A stretch of 64,000 nt of DNA from Anisus vortex. Its lineage: Eukaryota; Mollusca; Gastropoda; Planorbidae. Below, piece by piece: positions 41,664-53,402 of this stretch. Each line of letters opens with the position of its first letter. The first letter of the stretch is position 1. A program made the position numbers and the translations under genes. Location of the stretch: contig OX421497.1 in NCBI GenBank assembly GCA_949126835.1, positions 46,564,215-46,628,214 on the forward strand. The letters are read 5' to 3'. The notes under the pieces were generated by a model. It made no database searches. It worked only from the letters and a program-made list of their open reading frames with translations, and was not told where the DNA came from.

Positions 41664-44600
41664 CTGAAACAATCATTTAAGGAGAATTTATGAAAATGTG
41701 TCCATACACTATAACACATAAAGAAACAGTAAATTATAATGAACTAACCACAAGCATTCACATTCTAATGTTTTTTTCCATGACTTGTATGCATGCCAGA
41801 GAAACCACTTCAAAATAATTGAATGGATAAATCTAAAATCAATGGGCACAAAGAAAATCTGGTTGAAGAACGTACAAAGAAATGAACATGGCCAACCAGC
41901 AAGACGACTATAATTTAAGTTCTTCACTTGGGCCACCCTACTGCACAATGTGAACAGGACATGTAGCTTTCAACTGGCACCTAAACTGTAGTAAATCCTA
42001 CACACCCAACTGACCACAGGCCAACCAAACCCTTTGTACTTGAATGTCCAGAACTAGCCAACAACCCAAAGATATTTTTTACATAACGGATTCTAACCAA
42101 CACAACATCAAAGAACAGCTAAATCAAAAAGGAACTTTCAATATGTTTGTCTAGTGATGACTGCAAGAATGTAAATAGCTCTGAAGGCTGGTTGATAAAA
42201 GAAGACATTTTTGTATTCATTGGAGTGCGAAGTAAAAATAAATTAAAACCTTGGTACAGCAAATGTTTTCAGATATTTTTTATTCTTTTCTTGGACACAA
42301 TTAATTGTTTAGACAAAATAACTCTATGTAAACAATTTCTTGTTGTTGATTTTTGTATAATAATTTACATTGGATTAGAATAAAGCCAGATTAAGTCAGG
42401 ATCAAAAAGTGGCTAGGGATTCCGGAATTGATCCTTTTACACAAAGTATATCTCTGCAGATAAACTTTTTTTTAAACATTTAGGAAATCAAAACTTAAGA
42501 CATCATAAATATGTTCTGAAAAAATTTTTAAACCACGAAAAATAATAATATAAAATATACAATACAACATAATAACCATTAATAACCAAATCTAATGTAG
42601 TGAATTCATCTACAAAAAATGTACTTGAAAAAAACAAAAATACCTAGGTCTATGTATTTGTTGACCTGTTTACTAAATATTCTTAATATATAACAATGAG
42701 TAAAAGCAGTACATTTAAAAACACAGAGAGGGAGTGGACCAGAGAACAGAAGACAAAAACCATATAGTAATAATGCATACTGTATTAAGCTCTAAGAAAT
42801 TCAACACAATAATGTAATAAAATACATAACAATGATAGATAAGCATTTACAGATCCTTTTAAGTCATTTACTATCTAGGTGGCATAGAATGGGTTGCCTG
42901 TACTAGCCAGGAAAACCAACAACTTTTAATCTTCTAAAACTACTAAAATTGTTTGCAATATATAGACCATTTACCAGCTCTTTTTTGTACTAATAATTCT
43001 TAGTGACCAAGGCATTATTATGTAATTACCCAAAACTTTAATAGGGCTCCAGATATATAATTATAACATTTTGTTTGTAATGAGTGATCATAACATGTAG
43101 AGAGTCTAATCTAATTATCTATTCTAAATAATTATTTTGAAGCATAGGTTTTATCAATACATATTATTATTATATTATATTATTATTATATTATAGGTTT
43201 TATCAATACATATTATTATTATATTATATTATTATTATATTATAGGTTTTATCAATACATATGTCTATCTTTGACAATCTCACAGGGCAGGACCATGTTT
43301 GACGACAATTACATTTCCAAACAAAAAAACTCTACAATAAATCTATTGTTTTAATTTTAAAAGAAAAAAAGAAGTTTTTGTAATCTTTTCTAGAAAATCA
43401 GCATTCTGTCAGAGTCTGAGGTGAAAGGTAACAATTACTTTTTTTTACGTATTTTAATAGAATTGTAAGAGATATCCATACATGAGGAAAATGTATAGGG
43501 CCTACACCTGTTCTAATGGAATTGAACTTGGCTTGTGGAAATGTATACGCCTAATACTGGAAGAGTTCACATCATTTAAAACCGTTGTCCAGACTATTCA
43601 AGAACTAGCTTGGTATTAGAAATGTTAACATCATGTATTGCCCTTATCCAGACTATTGAAGAACTAGCATGGTATTAGAAATGTTAACATCATACATTGC
43701 ACTTATCCAGACTATTCAAGAACTAGCGTGGTATTAGAAATGTTAACATCATATAATGCCTTAATCCAAACTATTCAAGAACTAGCGTGGTATTAAAAAT
43801 GTTAAAATCATTGCCCTTATCTAGAATTTTCAAGAACTAGCGTGGTATTAGAAATGTTAACATCATATATTGCCTTCATCCAGACTATTGAAGAACTAGC
43901 GTGGTATTAGAAATGTTAACATTATATATTGCCTTTATCCAAACTATTCAAGAACTGGCGTGGTATTAGAAATGTTATCATACATTGCACTTATCCAGAA
44001 TATTCAAGAACTAGCGTGGTATTAGAAATGTTAAGATCATACATTGCCTTTATCCAAACTATTCAAGAACTAGCATGGTATTAGAAATGTTAACATCATA
44101 CATTGCACTTATCCAGACTATTCAAGAACTAGCGTGGTATTAGAAATGTTAAGATCATACATTGCCTTTATCCAAACTATTCAAGAACTACCTTGGTATT
44201 AGAAATGTTAACATCATACATTGCACTTATCCAGACTATTCAAGAACTAGCGTGGTATTAGAAATGTTAAGATCATATAATGCCTTTATCCAAACTATTC
44301 AAGAACTAGCGTGGTATTAAAAATGTTAACATCATATATTGCACCTATCCAGACTATTCAAGAACTACCTTGGTATTAGAAATGTTAACATCATACATTG
44401 CACTTATCCAGACTATTCAAGAACTAGCGTGGTATTAGAAATGTTAAGATCAAATGCCTTTATCCAAACTATTCAAGAACTAGCGTGGTATTAAAAATGT
44501 TAACATCATATATTGCACCTATCCAGACTATTCAAGAACTACCTTGGTATTAGAAATGTTAACATCATACATTGCACTTATCCAGACTATTCAAGAACTA

Positions 44601-47600
44601 GCGTGGTATTAGAAATGTTAAGATCATATAATGCCTTTATCCAAACTATTCAAGAACTAGCGTGGTATTAAAAATGTTAACATCATATATTGCACCTATC
44701 CAGACTATTCAAGAACTAGAGTGGTATTAGAAATGTTAAGATCAAATGCCTTTATCCAAACTATTCAAGAACTAGCGTGGTATTAAAAATGTTAACATCA
44801 TATATTGCACCTATCCAGACTATTCAAGATCTACCTTGGTATTAGAAATGTTAACATCATACATTGCACTTATCCAGACTATTCAAGAACTAGCGTGGTA
44901 TTAGAAATGTTAAGATCAAATGCCTTTATCCAAACTATTCAAGAACTAGCGTGGTATTAAAAATGTTAACATCATATATTGCACCTATCCAGACTATTCA
45001 AGAACTAGAGTGGTATTAGAAATGTTAACATCATATATTGCCCTGATCCAGAATTTTCAAGAACTAGCGTGGTATTAGAAATGTTAACATCCTATATTGC
45101 CTTCATCCAGACTATTCAAGAACTATATTGGTAATAGAAGGGTTTTAACATTATTTCTTTCCCTTGACCAGACTAGACTATTCAATATCTAATTTGGTAA
45201 TGTTACTTACAATATCTCCATGAAGGACTGTAGTCCAGTTTGGACCCCTTCGGACTCTGGTCCCAATCTTCATCAAGCTGTACTGCTGTTCAACGGGCAT
45301 AAACTGAGAAGGCTTCATTTTTTTTTCTGCAAATGGGCAAAGTCAATAAATGATGGTTGGCTATTGGTAGTGTTATAAATAATGGGCTTATACTATTGCA
45401 GAAATAGCTGTATGTTTAATGTGATACTATTAAAAGAATTATTTTTTTCAGTTACTAATACCATCCCTGCTTTTTTACAACCAGTGTCAGAAATTCTAGA
45501 CACAGAGACAGACACACATTCACACACACATAAGATAATGTATCAGATTGAAATTATACTCAACAAGCATAATGGATAAATAGAAATGTTTTTGTTCTTT
45601 ATTCAGAGGTAAAATAGTCTGCAATATATAAGATAAGAAATAAATTGGTGTCTTACCTATTTCTTGAATTCTGCTGCCTAGCTGAGACTGGGATGAGATT
45701 GCATAAGAAAGCTGAAACAAATGGACGAAGGAGAATCTCTAAATTTTAGATGGTAAGAAACTCATCTAATAATTCAAATGCATTTATATTTCCAGCACAC
45801 AGACAATCTGTAACTAATAACATAAATCCATACAGAATTACATATTTTTATAAGACTGCCAAAGACATATTCTTCCAAAAAGGTGATATATAAAAGATCT
45901 GTGCTTTTCTAAATGTAAATTAACCAAAACAACGCAATTCAATGGCTATTACAATCCCCATTTGCAAGGAAAAATGCACATATGTACTCTTTCTTCTCAA
46001 GTAAAATGGGTTGCCTTACCAAAACAGGAAAACCAGTAACTTAACTTCATTTAAAACCCTAATCAAACCGCAAGACTAGAATCAAACCACATATGAGCGT
46101 AGGAAGCAATAATGTTCTGTTTAGAAGGAGCATATGTAACATGTAAATAAGATAACCAATAAACTTTTAATGATCAGGTAAACAATATAAACAGAACATA
46201 AAATCTATGTGTCCAACAGGAAAAGTGTTTGAGTAGCTATTGACTAGTTCAGGGGTCAGCAACCAGACTTGGCAAGCTGCTCAAGCAGAGCAACTTTCAA
46301 TGCACACGGAAAACCCCCAAAAAATGCAGTGAGCAGGTCTTTTCTATAAGAAATTGAGTGCTAGAGCAGGGTACCATCTTAGTCTGTTGGCATGCTGAAT
46401 GAATTAGAAATCCTACTTTGGCACACTATTATCAAACGGTTGCCGACCCCTAGTCTAAATCCAACAACTCACCAAAGATTTCTGCTCCTCCAATGTCTTA
46501 TCGATCTTCAACCTCTCCAGTTTTCTAACTGGTCTCTCCAGGCCAACAATCTTCGGCTGAAGCTCTTCTTTCACCAAAATCTCCAAAGCCTTCACCGTGC
46601 TCAAGGCATCCATCACCGAAGACGCGTCTGCTTTATCTCCACCTCCTCCTTTGATGGCCGCCATCTCTAGGCTGGCTTTCTGAATCTCCTCCGACATGAG
46701 TGACATCTTCTTCTCCTTCTCCTGGACGACGGCGTCTGTTGTCTCCTGGAGCTGGGTCAGCCTATGATCGAGGTCGTTCAGGCTGTTCTCGGATTTATTG
46801 ACCCTGTGCTCCAACGTTTTCGTGTTGATGGCGAATTTGTTCCATTCCTTTTCCAAAGAGGTCATTTTAGTTTTTACGTCAGAGTCCATGCCAACAAGTC
46901 TGGTCTCTACATTGTTCATTCTGCCGTCAAAGGCATTTAGTTTGTCTCTGTTTTCAACCTTGAATGCCGCAAGTTCTTTATTCACACGCTCCACTTGCTT
47001 GCCCAGACTTTCCTGCTCCTCGCTCAGGGCATAGAAATGTTTCTTCAACTCAACAAATTTTTCATTGTCTTCCAGGCTGAGAGATTCTTTGACTTTTGTT
47101 TCCTTGGAATTCTCAAGGCCGACCTGCTTCTTTAAGACATTCAGATCGCCGATGACCCTGACCAAGGTGTTGGATAATGTTTCCATTTTAGCGTTGTAGG
47201 CTTTCACTTGACGCTCAAAAACATTTGGCTGCGCGACGGAATCAGCTGTTGATGTATATGTAAAGGAACAACGACATCAAGTATTTATTTAAACAACAAA
47301 AAAATTTTTTTTTATTTGAAACAAAATAAATTTACGACTAGATAATAATATAAAAAGTTTATTAGTTGGGGTAAAGTAAAGGCGGTTGGGCATTGTGCTG
47401 GCCACACATCCCCTAGTATGCCGTGGCCAAAGAAACTGGTGAATGCTGCTTCACCGGCCCTATGATCAATTTGGTTCGTTGGGTATTTATTTTAGTTTAC
47501 AAAAGAAAAAATAATAATATATTAAAGTTTATAAAAGATCAACTCATGATTTAATGTTTAAAAAAATATTGTCGAGAGTTCTCCTTTCTTGATCAAAATA

Positions 47601-50600
47601 TTTGTCTCAAGAATTAAAGAATAAGAATCTCTACACTATTTGAAACATTCATGTCAAAACAAAACAAGATCTAGATGTTTTTTAACTGCTAGGTCTACAT
47701 ATTTTAACTTGTAGTATTGAAGTCTTTCAACTTACATACATATATGTTGTATTTTGAATGTTCACTGATCTATTGCTTGCATATATTATTTAGAGGAATT
47801 GATAAATCTGTAGTATATAATCATTAGCATTAGGCATAAGTCATTGTAAGTCCGAAACCTGTTTATGTTATCTTGTACCTTGAAGAATATTACATAAGTA
47901 CTGCCCATATCTCTAGTTTATGGTCTATCTTTATTTTTTACTTAAAAACCAAAGAGAAATGGTTTGGTACAAAACAATCTATAGCAAAACTATAAAAAGA
48001 AACAAAAAGGAAACTGCAAATATCTAGTGATCTAGATGAAGCTTTGTTTAAATATAGGTAATGTGCTTATTATCTAGGTCATGCTCTATACTGACCTACA
48101 CTCTTCATGCCTCCAGTTGGTGACTGCTGTAAGACCTCAAAAGACATGGAGCATGAAGATTCATATGGTCCATCCACCATTGTTTCTGAAACCAAATACA
48201 AACCATTATTAAATGGCAGACCTGCTAAGACTACATTCCTGTTATTTTACAAATATTATGTTACAAATGATAAACTTCCAAAAATGTCCAGCAATATAAA
48301 TCTACAAATAAATTAAAGATATAGCCATCTATATTTTTCTCTAATACCATTAAATGTAAGATCATTATTAATAATAAAGAATAGTAAAAATAAATAGTAT
48401 GCATTTTTTTAAATCAAAATTTAGTTGATGTGTAACTTTTTCTTCAATGTTTAACTTATTCCGAGCCAATCCACGATATACCGTCGATTAGACTCGTCGC
48501 TTCCGTGCCATTCCACGATATATCGTCGATTTGGTTTTCATAGCTTTTTTTGTTGGTATGGCCTATTAATTTCACTTTTTATATTATCAAACGAATGACA
48601 ACTTGTTTTGCTTCCTTTCTTTGTGGTTTACTTTCAGTTTTTAAATAATAATGAAGATTTTTAATCGATTTCTGTGTAAACTTTTGTAAACAAAGAATAG
48701 CCACGCCTACTTCAATTTTATATGAAATACAGGTATCTTGCTAAACAAATACCTTTAGAAATTTATGAATAAATAAGGGCACCCTAAAAAAATTCTAGCT
48801 GCCTAAAAATGGCCTGGCACAAATGCAGTAACCCCCCCCCCCCCCCGGCAAGGAATGAGTTAAGCTCTTACTTTCTTATTGGTGTGTATTAAATATAATC
48901 AAATATAAACAGTTGTCTTCTTCATTCAAACTGTGTGTGTTGTTGTACGCTCTCTTACAGCCGATACCAGGCAGACAAACTTTTTATCTGTTCTGTGTTG
49001 GTTATGATTGATTAATTCTTTTTTTATTCCATGTGAAACATAGTGCCCCTGCTATTAATGTGTCCAGTGCAGCCAGTTTTCTGATGTCCTTTTTAAGCTC
49101 TCACTGTGTCACCCTGCACCTCTTCCTAGGTCAGCCAGCATTGCCACTCCCTCACCCTCTGAGGCTTCTGTAGTTCCAATGTCATGTGGTAAGTTGAGTT
49201 GGGGAGGAAGAATGCACATGAATGCAAGCTCAAACGTAGTAATGAAGGAAAAAATACAATCTATTGAGACTACCTACCAGCTAAACTTTCTGGCAGGGAA
49301 ACTGGCCCAACTTTTGACATGAACAGTGAAGTCATTTCTCCTAAGAATATTGCAGAATTTTCCATTCCCATACTGATCTGCTTGAAATTCATCTCCGACC
49401 TATCTTGACTATCAACGTAGAGTTGACCAAGCTTCAATATCTAATTGAGATATTAGTATAAATGAAATGTGTGATTAGTTTTAATTTAAAAAGGAATAAA
49501 AATGTATGGTTGATCAGAGGAGTAGCGTTTCATTTTCAACCCAATGGTTTTGGGAAGAAAGAGTACTTATATATATATGCATTTGTTATCGCATAAGGGA
49601 TTATAAGGAAAGTGTTTTGTCCTTATGTTTATCTGAGCATTGCAACAAGTTGTTATTGGGTTGTATTTCTAAATTAGAGTTTAATGCCTTGTGTATTATT
49701 ACTACTTTCCTCTTTGCCCTTCTGTCTTCTAGTATTTCTAGGTTTAGTCTTAGTGGTTTGACTATTGGTGTTACTCTTGTCTTGCCGGCTGGTCATGCGG
49801 TTAGTTAACCGGACTGTCAATCGACACGTTGCGTGTTCTACCCCTACCGCCCTGCAGAAATTGTGGGCCAGGCCCTTCTGGCTTCTAGTATTTCTAGGTT
49901 TAGTCTTTGTGGTTTGACTATTGGTGTTACTTTTGTCCTGCCGGCTGGTCCTGCGGTTAGTTCACCGGACTGTCAACCAACACGTTGCGTGTTCTACCCC
50001 TACCGCCACAGCAGGAATTTCGGGTCTAGCCCTAGTGGACATAATAATCTATCTAGAATTAAGGAGCGTCTGTAAAACTTAGAAGTATAATATATGTCTG
50101 TATAACTTAAAATTATATGTGAATATTTGCTAGTAATGAACCTTTCAGCTTTTTTCTAAAATTGTTCTCATTTATTTTAAAATGTTTTCTTTAGTTGATG
50201 GGTCCCATACACCTGATGCATATATTCTAGTATAGGTATAGTATAGTATAGGGTATAGGCTATGGGCGTATGGCTATGGTTATAGGACTAGTCTAACTAA
50301 GAGACAGTACTCAGTATAAGTTACTATATGAGATATCATTTTTTGTTTGTTTTATATTCAATAATAATATATTATAATATAATAGATCTAGGCCTATACT
50401 ATATACTATATAAATATATAATAAAATATTCTTATTACATATTTATAAAAGTTCCTTTTTATGAATACTATTTAAAATTTATGACATTAACGGTAAGCTA
50501 TTTTAAATGATAACAGCCGATAATTATATGATTGTGAAACATAACTTGATACTTGGCAATGCTTACATGACTTAAATACGAGTCCACAGCTTCAGAAAAT

Positions 50601-50692
50601 TGTCTGCCTTCGTGCTGTACCATCTCCATTTTCGTTCTGATTAAGTTAATGTATCTCTCACTATTAAGACTATTTAGAGACATTTTCGGCAT
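41505..50692 (-). CDS. Coiled-coil protein with C-terminal MIB/HERC2 domain, 7 coding exons
   Basis: Exons 50692-50567, 49440-49278, 48185-48096, 47245-46473, 45711-45657, 45326-45211 and 41663-41505 total 1482 nt and join without a phase conflict into 493 residues. Residues 1-126: N-terminal part (MPKMSLNSLNSERYINLI...). About 127-384: one long exon of heptad-rich, charged sequence, a coiled coil (KFVELKKHFYALSEEQESLG, TKTLEHRVNKSENSL). About 420-487: MIB/HERC2 fold signature, KIGTRVRRGPNWT, then DGTPPSHGTI and KFRVKWDTGYENTY, matching G.RV.RG.DW....DG....G.V and YRV.WD.G. In mind bomb and HERC2 this domain is a protein-interaction module; here no RING, HECT or ankyrin repeats are present, so it is not a ubiquitin ligase by itself. 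Cytoplasmic, as no signal or membrane segment is seen. Domain call is from motifs; role is unknown. Confidence 0.87.
42880..42935 (+). mobile_element. LINE family C short remnant
   Basis: GGCATAGAATGGGTTGCCTG then AGCCAGGAAAACCA, the RT C-terminal coding tail, inside the gene's last intron. Confidence 0.55.
43147..43258. repeat. ATT-rich tandem repeat, ~50-bp units
   Basis: Two units with GGTTTTATCAATACATATTA plus (ATT)n. Confidence 0.85.
43560..45150. repeat. 59-bp satellite array, about 27 units, with higher-order structure
   Basis: Units such as TATTCAAGAACTAGCGTGGT with TATTAGAAATGTTAACATCA between. From about 44170 to 45000 three variant monomers (GCACTTATCCAGAC, GCCTTTATCCAAAC, GCACCTATCCAGAC) recur in order, giving a ~175-bp higher-order unit. 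It lies in the last intron, ending about 60 nt downstream of exon 6. Confidence 0.92.
45211..45326 (-). CDS. Coiled-coil/MIB gene, exon 6 (first half of MIB/HERC2 domain)
   Basis: Acceptor CATTTGCAG followed by nine A; encodes KKMKPSQFMPVEQQYSLMK then IGTRVRRGPNWTTVLHGDI; donor ATT|GTAAGT, phase 0. Confidence 0.87.
45657..45711 (-). CDS. Coiled-coil/MIB gene, exon 5 (55 nt)
   Basis: Small exon, acceptor TTTGTTTCAG, LSYAISSQSQLGSRIQEI, donor G|GTAAGA, phase 1. Confidence 0.82.
45950..46155 (+). mobile_element. LINE family C, plus copy
   Basis: AAAATGGGTTGCCTTACC coding remnant, then ATGAGCGTAGGAAGCAATAA and AGAAGGAGCATATGTAAC tail with ATAAGAT. In intron 4. Confidence 0.75.
46250..46452. mobile_element. 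Short family D MITE next to exon 4
   Basis: CAGGGGTCAGCAACC left end and GGTTGCCGACCCCTA right end; internal GGCATGCTGAATGAATTAG. Flanks GACTAGTT / GTCTAAAT agree at 5 of 8. Confidence 0.78.
46473..47245 (-). CDS. Coiled-coil/MIB gene, exon 4 (coiled coil)
   Basis: 773 nt, acceptor ATCAACAG, starts ADSVAQPNVFERQVK, ends TLEEQKSL with consensus donor GTGAGT, phase 0. Nearly all charged heptad sequence. Its donor lies only about 20 nt from the end of a MITE. Confidence 0.9.
47366..47490 (+). mobile_element. SINE family B, 5'-truncated
   Basis: Starts TTAGTTGGGGTAAAGTAAAG and runs to GATCAATTTGGTTCGTTGGG. In intron 3 of the coiled-coil/MIB gene. Confidence 0.8.
48096..48185 (-). CDS. Coiled-coil/MIB gene, exon 3
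   Basis: Acceptor TTTGGTTTCAG, enters with two bases; encodes TMVDGPYESSCSMSFEVLQQ to GGMKSV; donor G|GTCAGT, phase 1. Confidence 0.82.
48451..48863. mobile_element. piggyBac-like MITE (TTAA-flanked)
   Basis: TTAA at both ends (48451-48454, 48860-48863) with inverted ends CTTATTCCGAGCC and CTCATTCCTTGCC. Two direct repeats of CCACGATATAYCGTCGATT lie near the left end. TTAA target sites are specific for piggyBac. No ORF. In intron 2. Confidence 0.65.
49278..49440 (-). CDS. Coiled-coil/MIB gene, exon 2
   Basis: Acceptor CTCAATTAG|ATA, phase 0; encodes ILKLGQLYVDSQDRSE to SLPESLA; donor G|GTAGGT, phase 1. Confidence 0.82.
49555..49775 (-). mobile_element. LINE family C RT C-terminal region, minus copy
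   Basis: AAAGAGTACTTATATATA, GGAAAGTGTTTTGTCCTTAT and TTCTAGTATTTCTAGGTTTA; the 3' tail is absent. It runs directly into a SINE A head. Confidence 0.75.
49717..50030. repeat. 156-bp tandem duplication spanning a LINE C-SINE A junction
   Basis: Units start at 49717 and 49873 (CCCTTCTG...CTTCTAGTATTTC) and each contains the end of the LINE C fragment plus the SINE A head. A duplicated junction, not separate insertions. Confidence 0.85.
49785..49872 (+). mobile_element. SINE family A head (first of duplicated pair)
   Basis: GCCGGCTGGTCATGCGGTTA, GGACTGTCAATCGACACG, CTACCCCTACCGCCCTGCAG; cut off by the second unit. Confidence 0.8.
49941..50090 (+). mobile_element. SINE family A (second of pair, with tail)
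   Basis: GCCGGCTGGTCCTGCGGTTA head, and tail GGACATAATAATC...AAGGAGCGTCTGTAAAAC. Confidence 0.82.
50095..50490. other. AT-rich stretch in intron 1
   Basis: Low-complexity TATAGTATAGG-type sequence; nothing else seen. Confidence 0.45.
50567..50692 (-). CDS. Coiled-coil/MIB gene, exon 1
   Basis: 42 codons from ATG (MPKMSLNSLN...) to ...DSYLSH, donor CAT|GTAAGC, phase 0. Confidence 0.8.
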
Positions 50693-51200
50693 AAATTATA
50701 TATTAACCACACAAGAACAAGTTTTGCGATATATTTTTACCAGGCGGCTACATTAATGTCAATAGAAATTTGCTTATCTGGACTAACTAGGGATCGATAT
50801 AGAATCTATGTAGGGCCTATATACTGCCATACTTTTAAGATGTTTTTGTTTTGAACCTTGACACTAAGCGGTGTTGCCAAGTCTAACTTTTATATTCGAT
50901 TGCGCGAATTTGGTAGCTAGAAGCCCAACGTCGATCTAATGGCGTTTTTATGAGGAGTAATGTTATAAATTTAAATAATTACATTAACAGTAACTTAATC
51001 ATCTGTTTGATCATGATTAAAAGTAGAATCTGATTAGAGATATTGAATAGGAATTTAATAGGACGGGAAAAAATTAATAAGCCAATAATAATTATAATAA
51101 GCCTACAAACTATATTGTCTAGTATTGATATAGCCTATATATAAATATATAAATAAATATATATATATATAAATATATATATTTATATATATATATTTTT
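50693..51200. other. Upstream flank of the coiled-coil/MIB gene
   Basis: Would hold the promoter and 5' UTR on the minus strand; no TATA box or other element stands out. An (AT)n run lies at 51150-51190. Confidence 0.35.
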
Positions 51201-51204
51201 CTTA

Positions 51205-51370
51205 TAAGTTTACAGACGTTCCTTCTAGATAGAAGATTATTACGTCCACTAGGCCCAAAACTCCTGCGGGCGACAGGGATCCGCCGGTGGCAGGGCTAGA
51301 ACCCGCGACCTGTCAGTTGGTTTTTGATTGACAGTACGGTGATCTAACCGCTGGACCAGCCGGCTATATA
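51205..51370 (-). mobile_element. SINE family A, minus, full length
   Basis: Tail first: AGACGTTCCTTCTAGATAG, ACGTCCACTAGGCCCAAAAC, TCCTGCGGG, then head in reverse ending CTGGACCAGCCGGC. Confidence 0.87.
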
Positions 51371-51374
51371 TATA

Positions 51375-51815
51375 TATCCTGTATTAATTGACTCTAATGG
51401 TCGAGCCCAAACTCATCTGCCCGTATAACATTTTGATAACATTTAATAATCATTAATGTTTCATTATGGTTGGTTGATGAATAAAACGGAGTGGAATAAG
51501 CTCGATTTGAGCGTAGGCCTATATTGTAATTGGTTTGAATTTGTTTTCTTTTCTTACTTTTTTTTTAAGTTTGGAAAATTTTAGTTTTGAAAATGCATAT
51601 TATTTAAATTAGCTTTTTAAAATATCTATCTGCTCTAAACCATCATTTTTTAATTAGAAAAGGACACATTATAATTAATTATAAGTATCGTCTAGCTAGA
51701 AAATAACTAAATTGGCAACATTGTCGGCCACAAGTTGTGGAAATGTCAACATAAAAAAAAAACGAATTCTGTGAAATGCAAGCCAAAAACCGCGAATTCT
51801 GTGAAATGCAAGCCA
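51375..51815. other. AT-rich non-coding stretch
   Basis: Contains a 26-bp direct repeat of GCGAATTCTGTGAAATGCAA type at about 51761-51813; otherwise nothing. Confidence 0.4.
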
Positions 51816-51819
51816 AAAC

Positions 51820-53275
51820 TAGTACCGTTGCTAGAGATTTGGAGGCCCGGAAGCAGTGCCCTCACATGGGGAGGGCAGAGGGGGGCATATGCCCGGGGGC
51901 GGCACTTCTACAGGGGCGGCACATTTAGCCGAAGTTCATACCAGAAATTTTAGGAGAGTTGAAGGGGAAATACATTTGAAACACAAATTGTAAACAAAAG
52001 GATTAATGAATAAATATATATTAGTAGAGGTTGACTTCTTATGTAATTACACTCAAACTGTTTTCTACAAATGTTTCACTTTTAAATAGGCTCACAAAGG
52101 TTTCATAAAAGATTGGGTCATCTAGAATATTCTTATTAAAAAATTGCATTTTAAAATTTCGTTAATCATAATAATTAACTAAGCGCCCCAGGGGGGCGGT
52201 GAGAAGCTAGGGGGGGGGGCGCTGATGTTCCCGGGAACAGTAGGGATCGCCTACCTAAAAACTTTCCACTTGTTCACAACTTGATGGGAGTCCACGCTAC
52301 CTGACAATAATTAAACGTTATGGGGTTTTTTTTATAGAAGGGAGCATTTTGCTAGTTTTGCTAAAGAAAAATAATTAAGGACACTAAAGGCAAATTATAT
52401 TACTTTAACTAGAATACTTTTTAGGGAAAAAAGAAATTCTTCCATCGACAATGGCATGGATTCTATCATAGCTTGATGTCATAATGAAAGAAATCTCTGC
52501 CAGATGTATTAGCTGTGTGTGATTCATCGACAACATTAATTTGCTAAAAATCTCAGTTATCGCCTGCATCACTCACTACAATACGTAATTGCCCTACCTT
52601 TACAACTGCGAGAAGAATAAATAACAGATAAAGAATAAAAATTGAATGCAGAATCTAGGTCTTTTGGTTTTGGAAACAATTTTTTTATTCCATTTCCACA
52701 CCTTATTTATTGGAACGTAGACGAACTACAAGCAACATACCAGGAACAAGCTTCAATTTAAAATTGTGTTATTTTCAAAACCTCTTTTGCAGTATATTTT
52801 TTTTTTTTTTTTATTTATTAAATAACAATTAAACAAATGTATTAATTTCAGGTCTTTTTATGACATTTCAGCTCATTTTAGGATGATACAGTTGCATACA
52901 AATCTAGTCGGCCTATACAAATTAATTTGACTCATTAGTTCAACTTCGGATTTGGGGGGGGGGGGGGTAAGCAGTGGGAGATAAAAATTTGAAAAAGGGG
53001 GCGGTGAGCCGAATAAGGTTGAAAACCTATGCACTAAACACAGCAGTTACAGCATGCAAGGGGGCGGCGCTGAAACTTTTGCCCTGGGGCGCCACAAAGG
53101 CTTGTGAGGGCCCTGCCGGGGGGGGGGCGGCCTTGGCCTCTTTAGCGACCCCTGCATTTTTACATTCGACATTATAACATGAGAAAAACAAATTCAAACA
53201 TTCCTCAAGTAGGGGCCCGGGGGGACTTTCGAATTTGGACCCCCCTCCTCCCCTAGCTACGCCACTGGCCAAAAT
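51820..53275. mobile_element. G-rich hAT-like repeat cluster
   Basis: The right edge, read on the minus strand, is CAGTGGCGTAGCTAGGGGAG, a hAT-like end. The left edge at about 51824 has CGTTGCTAGAGATTTGGAGG. Interior has G-rich GGGGCGGC blocks at 51895, 52190, 52995 and 53060, suggesting nested insertions. Target duplications were not established. Confidence 0.4.
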
Positions 53276-53402
53276 CTTTCAGCCTATTGAGTCAATGGTC
53301 AAATAGTGCGGCGCCCTATGTTTGTAATTTACTGCTTACCATCTTTTGTATCAATTCTTTTCAGATAGGCGTACTATCATAATAAATATGTTAGTTAAAT
53401 CC

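Noticed and set aside
43560..45150. CRISPR-like array
   Set aside because: Units are contiguous 59-bp repeats without unique spacers, in a eukaryotic intron.
46798..47034. Plus ORF opposite the coiled-coil exon
   Set aside because: Antisense shadow of exon 4.
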